DNA from: an uncultured Clostridium sp.
GTDB taxonomy: Bacteria; Bacillota; Clostridia; TANB77; CAG-508
DNA length: 40,656 bases
Direction: 5' to 3'
Assembly (NCBI GenBank): GCA_948468505.1
Contig: CAOKJE010000010.1
Span: 1 to 40,656, forward strand
Shown: piece after piece, positions 1-7,794 of the stretch
How positions within the stretch are numbered: the stretch's first letter is position 1
How the letters are laid out: each line of letters opens with the position of its first letter
The notes under the pieces: model-generated
What the model was told of the DNA's origin: nothing
What the model saw: the letters and a program-made list of their open reading frames with translations, nothing else
Databases searched by the model: none
Program-made: the position numbers and the translations under genes

Positions 1-190
1 ATTTGTCTTTATTTTTTTATTGGTAATTTTTGTAAGAGAATTTTTTTACCCTATTGTAAAGTATTTAAATTCAATTATTTTATAAGTATAATAACATAAT
101 TTTGCTTTTTGAACAAATCATAATAAAATATTTTACATTTAAATTTAGAACCATTGAAGTTTTAATCTGTATAAATCCAAAAAAATGGTG

Positions 191-196
191 TATAAT
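191..196 (+). promoter_or_regulatory. -10 box of the dehydrogenase gene
   Basis: A consensus TATAAT lies 28 bases before the chosen ATG at 224. No good -35 box is seen 17 bases upstream. If this box is used, transcription starts near 203, so the in-frame ATG at 185 would not be in the mRNA; this supports the start at 224. Confidence 0.4.
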
Positions 197-223
197 CTAA
201 AAAGAAGAAGGGAGCGATTTGAT

Positions 224-1288
224 ATGAGTGAAAAAATCAAAGTAGTACAATATGGCGTAGGAAAAATGAGCATATACACCATGCGATATGTCTACGAAAA
301 AGGAGGAGAAATAGTAGGTGCCATTGACGTTAATCCAGAAGTAATTGGAAAAGATATTGGAGAGGTCATGGGAACAGAAAATAAAAATGTAAAGGTGGTT
401 TCTTTAGAAGAAGCAGAAAATATGTTAAAAGAAACAAAACCAGATATTGCGATTGTTACTACTATGAGTTTAATTAGTGACGTAGAAGAAGCTTTAATGT
501 TATGTGCAAAATTAGGCATTAATGCCATTACTACTTGCGAAGAGGCATTTTTCCCAATGAACTCAAACCCTAACATAACGAAAAAAATAGACGAACTAGC
601 AAAGAAAACAGGATGTACCATAACAGGAAGTGGCTACCAAGATATTTACTGGGGACAATTAATTTCTAGCATAGCAGCGTCAACACAAAGTATTAAAAAA
701 ATAAAAGGAAGCTCAAGCTATAATGTAGAAGACTATGGCATTGCTTTAGCAAAAGCTCATGGGGCAGGTCTAACTTTAGAAGAGTTTGATAAACAAGTAG
801 CATCAGTTGATAGAATTACAGATGAGCAAAGACAAGAAATGATAGAAAAAGGCGAATATTTGCCATCTTATATGTGGAATGTAAATGGGTGGTTATGTGC
901 AAAATTAGGATTAACAGTAAAAAGCCAAACACAAAAGACAGTACCGCAAACGCATATGGAGGATATCCAGTCTTCTACTTTAGGAATGACAGTAAAGAAA
1001 GGGATGGCAACAGGAATGAGTGCAGTTGTTACAACCGAAACGGAGGAAGGAATTACCATTGAAAGTGAGTGTATTGGAAAGGTGTATGCAAGTGAGGATT
1101 TTGATAAGAATGAATGGACTGTGATAGGTGAACCAGAAACTACATTGGTAATTAATCGACCTGCAACAGTTGAATTAACTTGTGCTACTGTTGTTAATAG
1201 AATTCCAGATGTGATAAAGGCAAATCCTGGTTATGTACCAACTGAAAGTATGGGAGAGTTAAATTATAAAATGAAAATAGAAAAGTAA
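224..1288 (+). CDS. DapB-fold NAD(P)-dependent dehydrogenase, 2,4-diaminopentanoate dehydrogenase-like
   Basis: A 354-residue protein with an N-terminal Rossmann fold: beta strand IKVVQYGVGKMS (residues 4-15), then the second strand ending EIVGAIDVNPEVIGKDIGEV, as in dihydrodipicolinate-reductase-like enzymes. The length and the long C-terminal domain fit the family that includes 2,4-diaminopentanoate dehydrogenase of ornithine fermentation rather than true DapB (about 250-270 aa). The glycine motif is GVGKMS, so the third glycine of GxGxxG is missing. The ATG at 224 has GGGAGCG upstream; the ATG at 185 has no ribosome site. No other ornithine-pathway gene is nearby, so the substrate is uncertain. 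It stands alone, followed by a terminator. Confidence 0.7.
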   Translation: MSEKIKVVQYGVGKMSIYTMRYVYEKGGEIVGAIDVNPEVIGKDIGEVMGTENKNVKVVSLEEAENMLKETKPDIAIVTTMSLISDVEEALMLCAKLGINAITTCEEAFFPMNSNPNITKKIDELAKKTGCTITGSGYQDIYWGQLISSIAASTQSIKKIKGSSSYNVEDYGIALAKAHGAGLTLEEFDKQVASVDRITDEQRQEMIEKGEYLPSYMWNVNGWLCAKLGLTVKSQTQKTVPQTHMEDIQSSTLGMTVKKGMATGMSAVVTTETEEGITIESECIGKVYASEDFDKNEWTVIGEPETTLVINRPATVELTCATVVNRIPDVIKANPGYVPTESMGELNYKMKIEK

Positions 1289-1358
1289 GGTGTTTTTTGA
1301 ATTGAATTAATGATATTTGTGATATGATTTTTTCTGTTGTGCCTTTTACAAGATTATA

Positions 1359-1399
1359 AAAAACAGTATGTTTCAATTTTCTTGATACATACTGTTTTT
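1359..1399. terminator. bidirectional Rho-independent terminator
   Basis: A 12-bp perfect inverted repeat (AAAAACAGTATG / CATACTGTTTTT) with a 17-base loop sits between the + strand dehydrogenase gene and the - strand tRNA. T-runs at both ends suit termination from both sides. Confidence 0.8.
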
Positions 1400-1413
1400 G
1401 GTAAATTTAGTTT

Positions 1414-1490
1414 TGGTAGCGAAGATGTGATTCGAACACATGACCCTTCGGGTATGAACCGAATGCTCTAGCCAACTGAGCTACTTCGCC
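1414..1490 (-). tRNA. tRNA-Met (CAU), elongator type
   Basis: Read on the - strand it starts GGCGAAGTAGCTCAGTTGG and folds as a full cloverleaf. The acceptor stem is GGCGAAG/CTTCGCT with a G-U first pair, so it is not initiator-like. The anticodon arm is TTCGG-TTCATAC-CCGAA with anticodon CAT, the T arm carries GTTCGAATC, and CCA is encoded. A C34-modified tRNA-Ile2 also has CAT, but the arms look like elongator Met. It is the only tRNA I found in the window. Confidence 0.92.
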
Positions 1491-1544
1491 ATATTTGCTT
1501 AGGCGTTATCTATTATAAAGGTAGTTTTACCATTTGTCAAGATA

Positions 1545-1576
1545 AAAATACAAGAAAATCAAAATTCTTGTATTTT
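1545..1576 (-). terminator. terminator of the 117-aa gene
   Basis: Inverted repeat AAAATACAAGAA / TTCTTGTATTTT with an 8-base loop, overlapping the stop codon of the - strand gene and ending in a T-run on that strand. Confidence 0.65.
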
Positions 1577-1928
1577 ATCTTGTTTTTTCATTATCAATAT
1601 CTGAAATATTTTGTTCAATTTTTTCTGTTTTTTGTGTTCTACTTTTCGCCTTATTTTTAATATCTTTTTGGAAATTTCCATCTTTTTCGTTATTACGAGA
1701 AGTCCTTGTTGTGTTACCACCAGATTCAGTAGTTGGTCGTACAATATTGTCAGCTTCATTTCGAGCAAACTTTAACGAAACTATGACTTCGAGTGGTTCT
1801 GGATATTTTTCAACGTGATCTTCTATGTTTTCATCTGGCTTAAGAAAGGTACCTAAAACGTTTTTTATAGGTACTTTTTCTTGATAAGACATTTTTTCAT
1901 TTTTTTGATTTGTTTTTTCTTTCTTCAT
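1575..1928 (-). CDS. hypothetical 117-aa hydrophilic protein
   Basis: A charged, low-complexity protein rich in Lys, Glu and Asn with no membrane segment or recognisable domain. A middle stretch (about residues 20-60, VLGTFLKPDENIEDHVEKYP) is the least repetitive part. The start is supported by GAGGTG six bases before the ATG, and the stop lies in a terminator, so it looks like a complete single-gene unit. No function can be assigned. The reading frame is open throughout, with no CGG codon. Confidence 0.5.
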   Translation of the reverse strand: MKKEKTNQKNEKMSYQEKVPIKNVLGTFLKPDENIEDHVEKYPEPLEVIVSLKFARNEADNIVRPTTESGGNTTRTSRNNEKDGNFQKDIKNKAKSRTQKTEKIEQNISDIDNEKTR

Positions 1929-2110
1929 ATTTCACCTCAAAAATTATATAGTATGTTATTTTCAATTTATAATACATTTTTATTATAACACGAAATAATT
2001 GGAAAAATCAAGCTATTTTTGAGTATTTTCTTGTTTTCGTTTTTGGTTTTTTAGCATAGTTTCTCATAAGAAACCAAATACGTGCTATTATCAAAAAAGG
2101 GGTTGATGGC

Positions 2111-2287
2111 ATGAACTATTATAAAAAGAGTAAAAAAATCTTAAAAGAAAAAATAAAAGAGGATAGGAAAATAAGTAAAACGGATTGGGATAATTATGCT
2201 GCTAGCAATTGTTTATTTAGTAGCAATACTTTGATGTTTCATGTTGAAGCCAAGTCTTTTGAAGATTTAAAGGAAAGGCTTTTATAA
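2111..2287 (+). CDS. small hypothetical protein, 58 aa
   Basis: A short ORF starting MNYYKKSKKILKEKIKEDRK and ending SFEDLKERLL. AGGGG lies about 8 bases before the ATG. The N-terminal third is strongly basic and probably helical. It precedes the XRE regulator by 36 bases on the same strand and may be cotranscribed with it. I recognise no family. Confidence 0.45.
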   Translation: MNYYKKSKKILKEKIKEDRKISKTDWDNYAASNCLFSSNTLMFHVEAKSFEDLKERLL

Positions 2288-2323
2288 AATCAAGATAAAT
2301 GTAAATACTAAGCAAGGTATCGT

Positions 2324-2524
2324 ATGAGAGTAGAAATATTGATTAGGCAAAAAAGAGAAGAAAAAGGATATACAATTGATAAGCTTGCAAAATTAGCAGG
2401 AATGTCTAAAGGGCATTTGAGTAGAGTGGAAAGAGGCGAAACAGAAGCAACTATTACTACGTTATCAAGGGTGGCGATAGCATTAAAAGTCAAAGTAGAA
2501 CAATTATATAAAATACATTATTAA
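2324..2524 (+). CDS. XRE/Cro-CI family helix-turn-helix regulator, 66 aa
   Basis: Nearly the whole protein is one HTH_3 domain. The first helix is IRQKREEKGYTIDKLAKLAG, the recognition helix region is MSKGHLSRVERGE, and TITTLSRVAIALKVKVEQLY completes the five-helix bundle. There is no sensor domain, as is common for small SinR/Cro-like repressors. The ribosome site is weak (AAGG, 10 bases before the ATG). It lies upstream of agrB with 300 bases and a hairpin between them, so control of agr is possible but not shown. Confidence 0.8.
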   Translation: MRVEILIRQKREEKGYTIDKLAKLAGMSKGHLSRVERGETEATITTLSRVAIALKVKVEQLYKIHY

Positions 2525-2700
2525 GATGTTAATAGTGTATTTTTTTGTGATAAGAGGGTTAATGTACACAAATAAATTATGTTGTTAAAAAGTCTAGTTT
2601 ATTTTACAGAAAACATAGAGGTAATAAGGAAATAGAGAGTATTTTTTACGAAAGACCCAAAAAATGATGCGAAAAATAAAAGAAATATATTGGTTTTTAT
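2525..2700. other. AT-rich spacer after the XRE gene
   Basis: No ORF with a ribosome site, RNA gene or repeat is visible here. Two GTTAAT-containing stretches (about 2529 and 2559) are the only recurring motif, and they are too short to call as a regulator site. Confidence 0.4.
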
Positions 2701-2735
2701 AAATAATCGTGTTTTACAAAAAACGATTATTTTTT
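2701..2735 (+). terminator. hairpin with T-run upstream of agrB
   Basis: AAATAATCGT (2701-2710) pairs with ACGATTATTT (2723-2732), followed by more T. It would end transcripts from the XRE side before agrB, so agrB should have its own start further down. Confidence 0.6.
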
Positions 2736-2798
2736 TCATAAAACAAAAATGGCATTTTGTGAAAGAAATGAAAATAAAAAAGTTTCGGATGGTAGAAT

Positions 2799-2822
2799 CT
2801 CATTTGTGAAAATGAGGTGAGG
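2799..2822 (+). promoter_or_regulatory. agrB ribosome site beside a 7-bp hairpin
   Basis: CTCATTT (2799-2805) pairs perfectly with AAATGAG (2810-2816). The second arm runs into the ribosome site GAGGTGAGG (2814-2822), so folding could partly mask it. Confidence 0.4.
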
Positions 2823-2824
2823 AA

Positions 2825-3451
2825 ATGATAGATAAAATCTGTATGTTTCTGACCAATCGAATTAGAAAAGAGATGCCAGAAATAGATGATGAAAAAGCTG
2901 AGGTAATTAATTATGGTCTTCAAAATATTGTAGGGGAAATACCGAAGATATTTTTAGTAGTTATTATTTCCTACTTACTAGGAATATGGAAAGAAACTGT
3001 ATTAACATGTTTACTATTAATACCTTATAAAAATGCTTCTGGTGGATTTCATTTAAAAACGCATATAGGATGTATTATAGCAACAACAACATTTTATTGT
3101 GGTATACCAGCACTTGCAAAAATTATTTTACTACCAGTAGCATGGAAATATATTATAATAGTAGCTTTGTGGCTGTTTGGAATGTATATGATTAAATTAT
3201 ATGCGCCAGCAGATACAGAAAATGTTCCAATTTTAAGAAAAAAGGACAGAAGAAAACAACAGATTATTTCTTATGTTACATTTTCTATCGGATTAGTAAT
3301 GGCGGGAATAATACAAGATAATATTGTTTCTAATATTATAATATTAGGATATTTCTTACAAAGTTTAATGATAACAAAATTAGCTTATCGACTAACAAAT
3401 AATAAATATGGATATGAAGTATATGGAGATACTTCAACTCAAAATGTTTGA
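2825..3451 (+). CDS. agrB: AgrB, membrane protease that processes the autoinducer precursor
   Basis: A 208-residue polytopic membrane protein of the AgrB family, which cleaves the C-terminal part of AgrD and makes its thiolactone. The catalytic pair is visible: His76 in SGGFHLKTH and Cys83 in IGCIIAT, seven residues apart as in the staphylococcal enzyme. The cytosolic N-terminal helix (KEMPEIDDEKAEVINYGLQ) and several hydrophobic segments follow the family plan, and length is normal. GAGGTGAGG precedes the ATG. agrD follows 66 bases downstream on the same strand, as usual. The preference for this AgrD cannot be read from sequence. Confidence 0.93.
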   Translation: MIDKICMFLTNRIRKEMPEIDDEKAEVINYGLQNIVGEIPKIFLVVIISYLLGIWKETVLTCLLLIPYKNASGGFHLKTHIGCIIATTTFYCGIPALAKIILLPVAWKYIIIVALWLFGMYMIKLYAPADTENVPILRKKDRRKQQIISYVTFSIGLVMAGIIQDNIVSNIIILGYFLQSLMITKLAYRLTNNKYGYEVYGDTSTQNV

Positions 3452-3517
3452 TATGAAAGCATAGACCGGTAATGCTTTTATATTATATAGAAATTACTAA
3501 AGAAGGGATGAGTTAAT

Positions 3518-3637
3518 ATGTTGAAATTTTTAGCTAAAATAGCAGAAAAATATGCTAAGACAACAAATACAGCTTGTGTAATGTACTGGGTTTTACATCA
3601 ACCAAAAATGCCAGCAAGTTTAATCAAAAAAGATTAA
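3518..3637 (+). CDS. agrD: AgrD, precursor of a cyclic autoinducing peptide
   Basis: A 39-residue peptide in three parts: an amphipathic, basic leader (MLKFLAKIAEKYAKT), a core with the ring Cys20 (TNTACVMYWVL), and the charged C-terminal recognition tail HQPKMPASLIKKD with the conserved xQPKxP motif. AgrB should cut before the tail and close the thiolactone on Cys20. In most relatives five residues lie from Cys to the cut. Here seven (CVMYWVL) precede HQPK, so the ring may be larger than usual. AAGGGATG precedes the ATG. A strong terminator follows. Confidence 0.92.
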   Translation: MLKFLAKIAEKYAKTTNTACVMYWVLHQPKMPASLIKKD

Positions 3638-3720
3638 TTATGAAAATTACATTGGCAAAGATAGGACGAAAAATTATTTTTGCCAATATATAACTTAAAA
3701 GTTATATTTATACAATCCAA

Positions 3721-3757
3721 ACCAAAAAAACAGCTTTTTCGAAAGCTGTTTTTTGGT
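3721..3757. terminator. bidirectional terminator between agrD and agrC
   Basis: CCAAAAAAACAGCTTT pairs with AAAGCTGTTTTTTGG around a TTCG-type loop. It separates the convergent agrBD and agrAC transcripts and has T-runs on both strands. Confidence 0.88.
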
Positions 3758-3764
3758 GGTCGTA

Positions 3765-5109
3765 TTAGTAAAGTTCTAACTGTTGAGAGAAGAATTTATC
3801 CTTTTTAGAAGTAAATAGATTGATATTATTATTTTTCTTAATAATTTTTCTAACTTCCCATAAACCTAATCCAGTATGATTTTCTTTTTCGCTAATCCCT
3901 TTTTCGAATATTTTTTCTGTGTCGACGTCTTTATTGTTATAAGTATTTTCAATAATAATTAATTGTCTATGATTTCTTTCATCTTCTCTAAATGTAATGT
4001 TAATAATTTTTTCTTCACATTCTTTGCTAGCTTCAATTGCATTATCTAATAGTATACCTAAAATTCTTGCAAAATCATAAATTCCCATTTTTAAAGTATT
4101 TAAGTCTAATAAAAATGTCATATTTACTTTTATATCTTGTGAATTAGCTTGATGATATTTGCTAGTAAGTAAGTTATAAATACCGTGGATTATTTATAAT
4201 TTCAGGGTTTAGAAGATATAAATTATTAACTCTTTGACAATCGTCTTCAAGTTCTACATAGTATTTTTTCAAACCTTCTACGTCATTTGTTCTTACATAG
4301 CCACCAATAGTTGTTACAATATTATCAAAATCATGTTTAAATCCACGGACGCTATCATGTAAGACACGTAAAGTTTTATTATATTCTTCTGCACTTTCTA
4401 GTTTTCTAGTAGTTAAAATTAGTTTTACTACTCTAGTTAAGCTATAAATACTAATTGTAAAATAAGCTAATAGGCAGATAAAGCTTAAAAAGGTAATATT
4501 TATAGGTAAAGTTTCAATATAATAAAAAGTGATAATAACCTGAAAAAATAAGGTGAACAAACCTAGTAGTAAGTTTGCAATTATTATACGCTTATTCTTT
4601 TTATCAATATCATCTAATATTGATATTTTCAAATGTTTAAGTTTTAAAATTAATGTTATAATAAATATAGTGGAATACATTAAAATAAAATATCCTAGTC
4701 TATAAATCGGAATTGTTGCTGATTGTTCATAAGTTATATTTAGGAGTGTAAGATAAGGATTCAATACTAAAGTGCCAACTAAAGCAAAAATTCCAGTGGA
4801 TAAAAGTACAATTAATATTGACTGCAAAATATTTGCTTTTAAAATATAATAAACTATTATCATTGAAAATATATAATTTATAAAAAAGTTAAAAGGTTGA
4901 GGAATAAAATTTATTCCAATCAATCCTAATATAGATGTCAACAAAACATATGCAATTTTTTGTTTCTTGTCAATAGTTATATTTAAAGTACTAATAATAA
5001 GAAGTAAACAAAGTAGATTTTCTATAAATGTAGCAGGAATTAGTATTAAACTTACCAATCCTTCATTCGGCGTACTTAACGCTATCCAAATATTATTCAA
5101 AATTTCCAT
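3765..5109 (-). CDS. agrC: AgrC, sensor histidine kinase (read through one CGG site)
   Basis: Membrane receptor kinase for the autoinducer. The N-terminal part is a multi-helix membrane domain (about residues 1-220), then LHDSVRGFKHDFDN with the phosphoacceptor His, then a HATPase part with ARILGILLDNAIEAS (N box) and HTGLGLWEVRKI (G box). In frame zero it stops after NPRYL. Codon 309 is CGG (4185-4183); skipping its C gives NNPGIYNLLTSKY, the standard AgrC linker, and a 447-aa protein of normal length. It overlaps the end of agrA by 17 bases, so agrA-agrC form one transcript. If CGG were not recoded, this would be a broken receptor. Confidence 0.85.
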
Positions 5110-5806
5110 AATCTTTCATAACCTCCATAAAATCTTTTTTATACTTAGGACCCAAACTACAAGTTTGGCCATCCATAAAAGTAATTGTACCAGAAACAGG
5201 CTCAACATCTTTAATTTGATTCAAATTAGCAATATAGGACTTATGACACCTCACATAAGAAGAAGGTAGTTTATCCTGAAACTTATTAAACGAACTATAC
5301 GTATCATAGTCACGAGAAGAAGTATGAAAAATCAACTTCATACCATCTCTTTTAATATAATGAATCTCTGCTTCGTCAATAATCGTATTTTTATTATCAA
5401 TCTTAATATAAGTCTTACTAAGTTCATTAGCATCTTCAAATAATCTATGAACAGTTTCTTCTAATCTATCATAAACAATAGGTTTAGCAAGATAATCAAA
5501 AGTTTTATATTTATAAGCAACCATCGCATACTCTAAATGTCCTGTAGTAAAAATAATATAAGGATTTTTCTTCCTTTTCCTAATTTCTTCTGCTAATTCA
5601 AGACCACTTTTGCTAGATTTTAAATTAATATCTAACATCAAAACATCAGCAACATGATTATCAATATAATTTAGAATATCATCGGCATTATCCGACTTGA
5701 AAACAACAGCAGCATCGTAATTATTTTTGGTAAATAAAGTTTCTAACATTTTTTCCAGTCTATCTACTAAGTTTTTGTTATCGTCACAAATTACAAAGTT
5801 TAACAT
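5093..5806 (-). CDS. agrA: AgrA, LytTR-family response regulator
   Basis: A 237-residue regulator phosphorylated by AgrC. The receiver domain (residues 1-125) has acidic D8/D9 and the phosphoacceptor D59 in DVLMLDINLKSSKSG, plus FDYLAKP. The LytTR DNA-binding domain (about 135-237) includes YVRCHKSYIANLNQI and GPKYKKDFMEVM. Two ATGs follow AAGGAG; the second (5806) has the better 7-base spacing. It is first in the agrA-agrC transcript, from a consensus promoter at 5900-5928. Targets probably include the agr promoters, but I see no clear paired direct repeats. Confidence 0.92.
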   Translation of the reverse strand: MLNFVICDDNKNLVDRLEKMLETLFTKNNYDAAVVFKSDNADDILNYIDNHVADVLMLDINLKSSKSGLELAEEIRKRKKNPYIIFTTGHLEYAMVAYKYKTFDYLAKPIVYDRLEETVHRLFEDANELSKTYIKIDNKNTIIDEAEIHYIKRDGMKLIFHTSSRDYDTYSSFNKFQDKLPSSYVRCHKSYIANLNQIKDVEPVSGTITFMDGQTCSLGPKYKKDFMEVMKDYGNFE

Positions 5807-5899
5807 CATATATCTCCTTTAACTTTACAGTATCAAAAAAATAAGAAATAAGGTTTGACAAAATTCAACAAATTACCTTAATTTCCCAAATATAATAAC

Positions 5900-5928
5900 A
5901 ATATAATCCAAAAACTTCAACTTGTCAA
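5900..5928 (-). promoter_or_regulatory. agrA-agrC promoter
   Basis: On the - strand, TTGACA (5928-5923), a 17-base spacer and TATATT (5905-5900), about 94 bases before the agrA start. The -35 is a perfect match, which suggests basal expression without an activator. Confidence 0.7.
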
Positions 5929-6314
5929 GAGTAATTTACAAATTTATCCATCAAGTTAAAACAATTCATATTACTAATATTGAAAAGTAAATAGATAGCT
6001 GCTATTTGGCAAAACAAATAAAATAAGGTAGTACAATAAGTTAGAAACGATTTACTAGAAAAATAAAAATAGAAAAGATAAAATTTTAATGTTTGAATAG
6101 TTTATGAATGTTTCATGAATTCTTTGTAAATTATTTCCAAATAGGTTAAATTTTATAAATGATATGTTAAAATCAATACAATTATAAAATGTAAAATCGA
6201 CAAATTTAAAAATCAAAGATGTAAAATTTCAAAGCACATTTCAATCAAATTTTTATAAAAAATGGTTCAAAATTTTAATCAATTAAAGAAAAATAATTTA
6301 CCCAAAAATAAAAC
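5929..6314. other. AT-rich intergenic stretch
   Basis: Nothing gene-like is visible on either strand between the agrA promoter and the Rpn promoter: no ORF with a ribosome site, no tRNA, no strong hairpin. It is very A/T-rich with many short A-runs. Confidence 0.4.
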
Positions 6315-6343
6315 TTGACAAATAAATTAAAAGAATGTATATT
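6315..6343 (+). promoter_or_regulatory. promoter of the Rpn-family gene
   Basis: TTGACA (6315-6320), 17-base spacer, TATATT (6338-6343). The start would fall near 6350, almost on the ribosome site AAGGAGG, giving an almost leaderless message. Confidence 0.65.
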
Positions 6344-6360
6344 TATAAGGAGGAATAAAT

Positions 6361-7425
6361 TTGAAATTTATTACAAGACAAGACTATATAAAATATCGCA
6401 AAGAACATCCAGAGGTTATGATGTTAGCAGAAGAAGGCGAAGAATATAAAATACCAACAGAAGAAGAAAAGAAATATGGGCAAGAAAAAATACAAAGAGT
6501 AGATAAAAAGCATGACAAAATGTTAAAAGTAATATTTAGCAAGAAAAGAGAAGTAGCCCAATTCTTAAACCAGTTTTTAAAATTAAAAGAAAAAATAAAA
6601 GAAGAAGAGCTACTACAATGTTCAACTGAATTTATAACAAAGCAATACGAAGGAAAACAAGCAGACATTCTATATCAATTAAGAGATAAACCAGTCTACT
6701 TTTTAATTGAGCATCAAAGTACCATAGATAATGATATGATAGAAAGAATAGGAAAATACATAATAGAAATCATGAGAAGAGCAAAAAATATTGACCTTTT
6801 ATACCCAGTAGTAGTACCAATTGTAATTTACACAGGCTTACAAAAATGGAGAGCCAAAACAAAGTTCAGCCAAAAACAATACGATTCAAAAGCCTACAAT
6901 AAATATAAAAATACTTCTTTATGGTACAACTTAATCACAGTGCAAGACTATACATTTGAAGAATTTCTAGAAAAAGGTACACTATTTACAAGCTTCATGA
7001 TAATGGAAAAATGCCAAACAAAAGAAGAATTAATTATATATATGAATAAAATTATTGAAAAAATGCAAAGAGAAGATGACAAAGAAGTTCTAACAGAAAT
7101 TATAAAAAACATAATGGCACCGCAATTAGAAGAAGAGGTAGCCAATACAATGTTAAGAAAAATGAAAAAAAAGGAGGAAGTGTCTATGAGTCCATTAACA
7201 AAAATGTTATTTGACTTAGAATTAAAAGGAGAAGAACGTGGAGAAAAGCGTGGAGAAAAGCGTGGAGAGAAAAAAGGCAGAAAATTAGGAATGGCAGAAG
7301 GGATTATGAAAACAATACAGGAAACGGCTCAAAAAATGTTAAAGAAAAATATGAATTTAAAAGATATTGAAGAAATAACAGGACTAACACAAGAAGAAAT
7401 AAAAAAACTACAAGAATGTATCTAA
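6361..7425 (+). CDS. Rpn family recombination-promoting nuclease / putative transposase
   Basis: A 354-residue protein of the Rpn / PD-(D/E)XK 'transposase' family. The nuclease core is seen in KHDKMLKVIFSKK (about residue 55), then QADILYQLRDKPVYFLIEHQS, which holds the catalytic Asp and the Glu-x-Gln equivalent (EHQ). The C-terminal region has the usual Gly/Arg/Lys-rich repeat (GEERGEKRGEKRGEKKG) followed by a helical segment ending ITGLTQEEIKKLQ. The TTG start is fixed by AAGGAGG seven bases upstream. It lies directly against a truncated surface-protein gene, which fits a role in local rearrangement. Confidence 0.85.
   Translation: MKFITRQDYIKYRKEHPEVMMLAEEGEEYKIPTEEEKKYGQEKIQRVDKKHDKMLKVIFSKKREVAQFLNQFLKLKEKIKEEELLQCSTEFITKQYEGKQADILYQLRDKPVYFLIEHQSTIDNDMIERIGKYIIEIMRRAKNIDLLYPVVVPIVIYTGLQKWRAKTKFSQKQYDSKAYNKYKNTSLWYNLITVQDYTFEEFLEKGTLFTSFMIMEKCQTKEELIIYMNKIIEKMQREDDKEVLTEIIKNIMAPQLEEEVANTMLRKMKKKEEVSMSPLTKMLFDLELKGEERGEKRGEKRGEKKGRKLGMAEGIMKTIQETAQKMLKKNMNLKDIEEITGLTQEEIKKLQECI
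7237..7272 (+). repeat. three tandem 12-bp repeats in the Rpn gene
   Basis: CGTGGAGAAAAG occurs twice exactly and a third time as CGTGGAGAGAAA, encoding the RGEK repeats. Copy number could change by slippage without breaking the frame. Confidence 0.8.
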
Positions 7426-7559
7426 AAACTCTTATCTATTAGCAACAGGCACTTATGGGGCAAAATATGCAGGGCTTCGTCCAGTAGTCTGTTTAAAAGA
7501 ACGGAGCTAAGCTAAAACTTACGGAAAATGATACACTAGAATTAATCTATAATGAATAA
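7423..7559 (+). pseudogene. C-terminal remnant of a pilin-like surface-protein gene (with a CGG site)
   Basis: Directly after the Rpn gene a frame reads LLATGTYGAKYAGLRPVVCL, then KEGAKLKLTENDTLELIYNE and a stop at 7557. The xLRPVVxLK ending is typical of clostridial surface proteins with a pilin-like N-terminus, as at 23183. There is no start codon, ribosome site or N-terminal part. Reading through needs the C of CGG at 7502-7504 to be skipped (GAA-CGGA-GCT), as in the intact genes of the window. It is followed by a strong terminator, which probably belonged to the original gene. Confidence 0.6.
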
Positions 7560-7560
7560 A

Positions 7561-7602
7561 AAAACAAGAACAATTAGAAGATATTCTTTTTGTTCTTGTT
7601 TT
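7561..7602. terminator. terminator after the remnant
   Basis: AAAACAAGAACAA (7561-7573) pairs with TTGTTCTTGTTTT (7590-7602), a 13-bp perfect stem with T-rich ends on both sides. Confidence 0.8.
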
Positions 7603-7681
7603 CAATTTGTCAATATCCACCTTCCGTAGCAACATCTTCAAGAACTTTTTGAAAAAAATTGCAGAATAAATCAAAAAAATG

Positions 7682-7710
7682 TTGAACAAAAAAGAAAAAT
7701 ATTATATAAT
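7682..7710 (+). promoter_or_regulatory. promoter of the purine cluster
   Basis: TTGAAC (7682-7687), 17-base spacer, TATAAT (7705-7710). The leader to purM is short (about 80 bases). I see no purine riboswitch fold and no PurR-type box, so regulation is not evident from sequence. Confidence 0.7.
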
Positions 7711-7794
7711 AAAATTAGAAAGATTAAGGAGAAAAAATTGAAAAATACAAAACGTATTTTTCAAATTCTTTTACGCCTAGAAAGGAATGGAAAA

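Noticed and set aside
2780..3470. CGG strings at about 2786 and 3466 near agrB and agrD as recoding sites
   Set aside because: Both are outside any gene, so no reading frame is involved.
7426..7794. Purine riboswitch before purM
   Set aside because: The promoter leaves only about 80 bases of leader and no three-way junction with conserved purine-aptamer loops can be drawn. None is seen before purE either.
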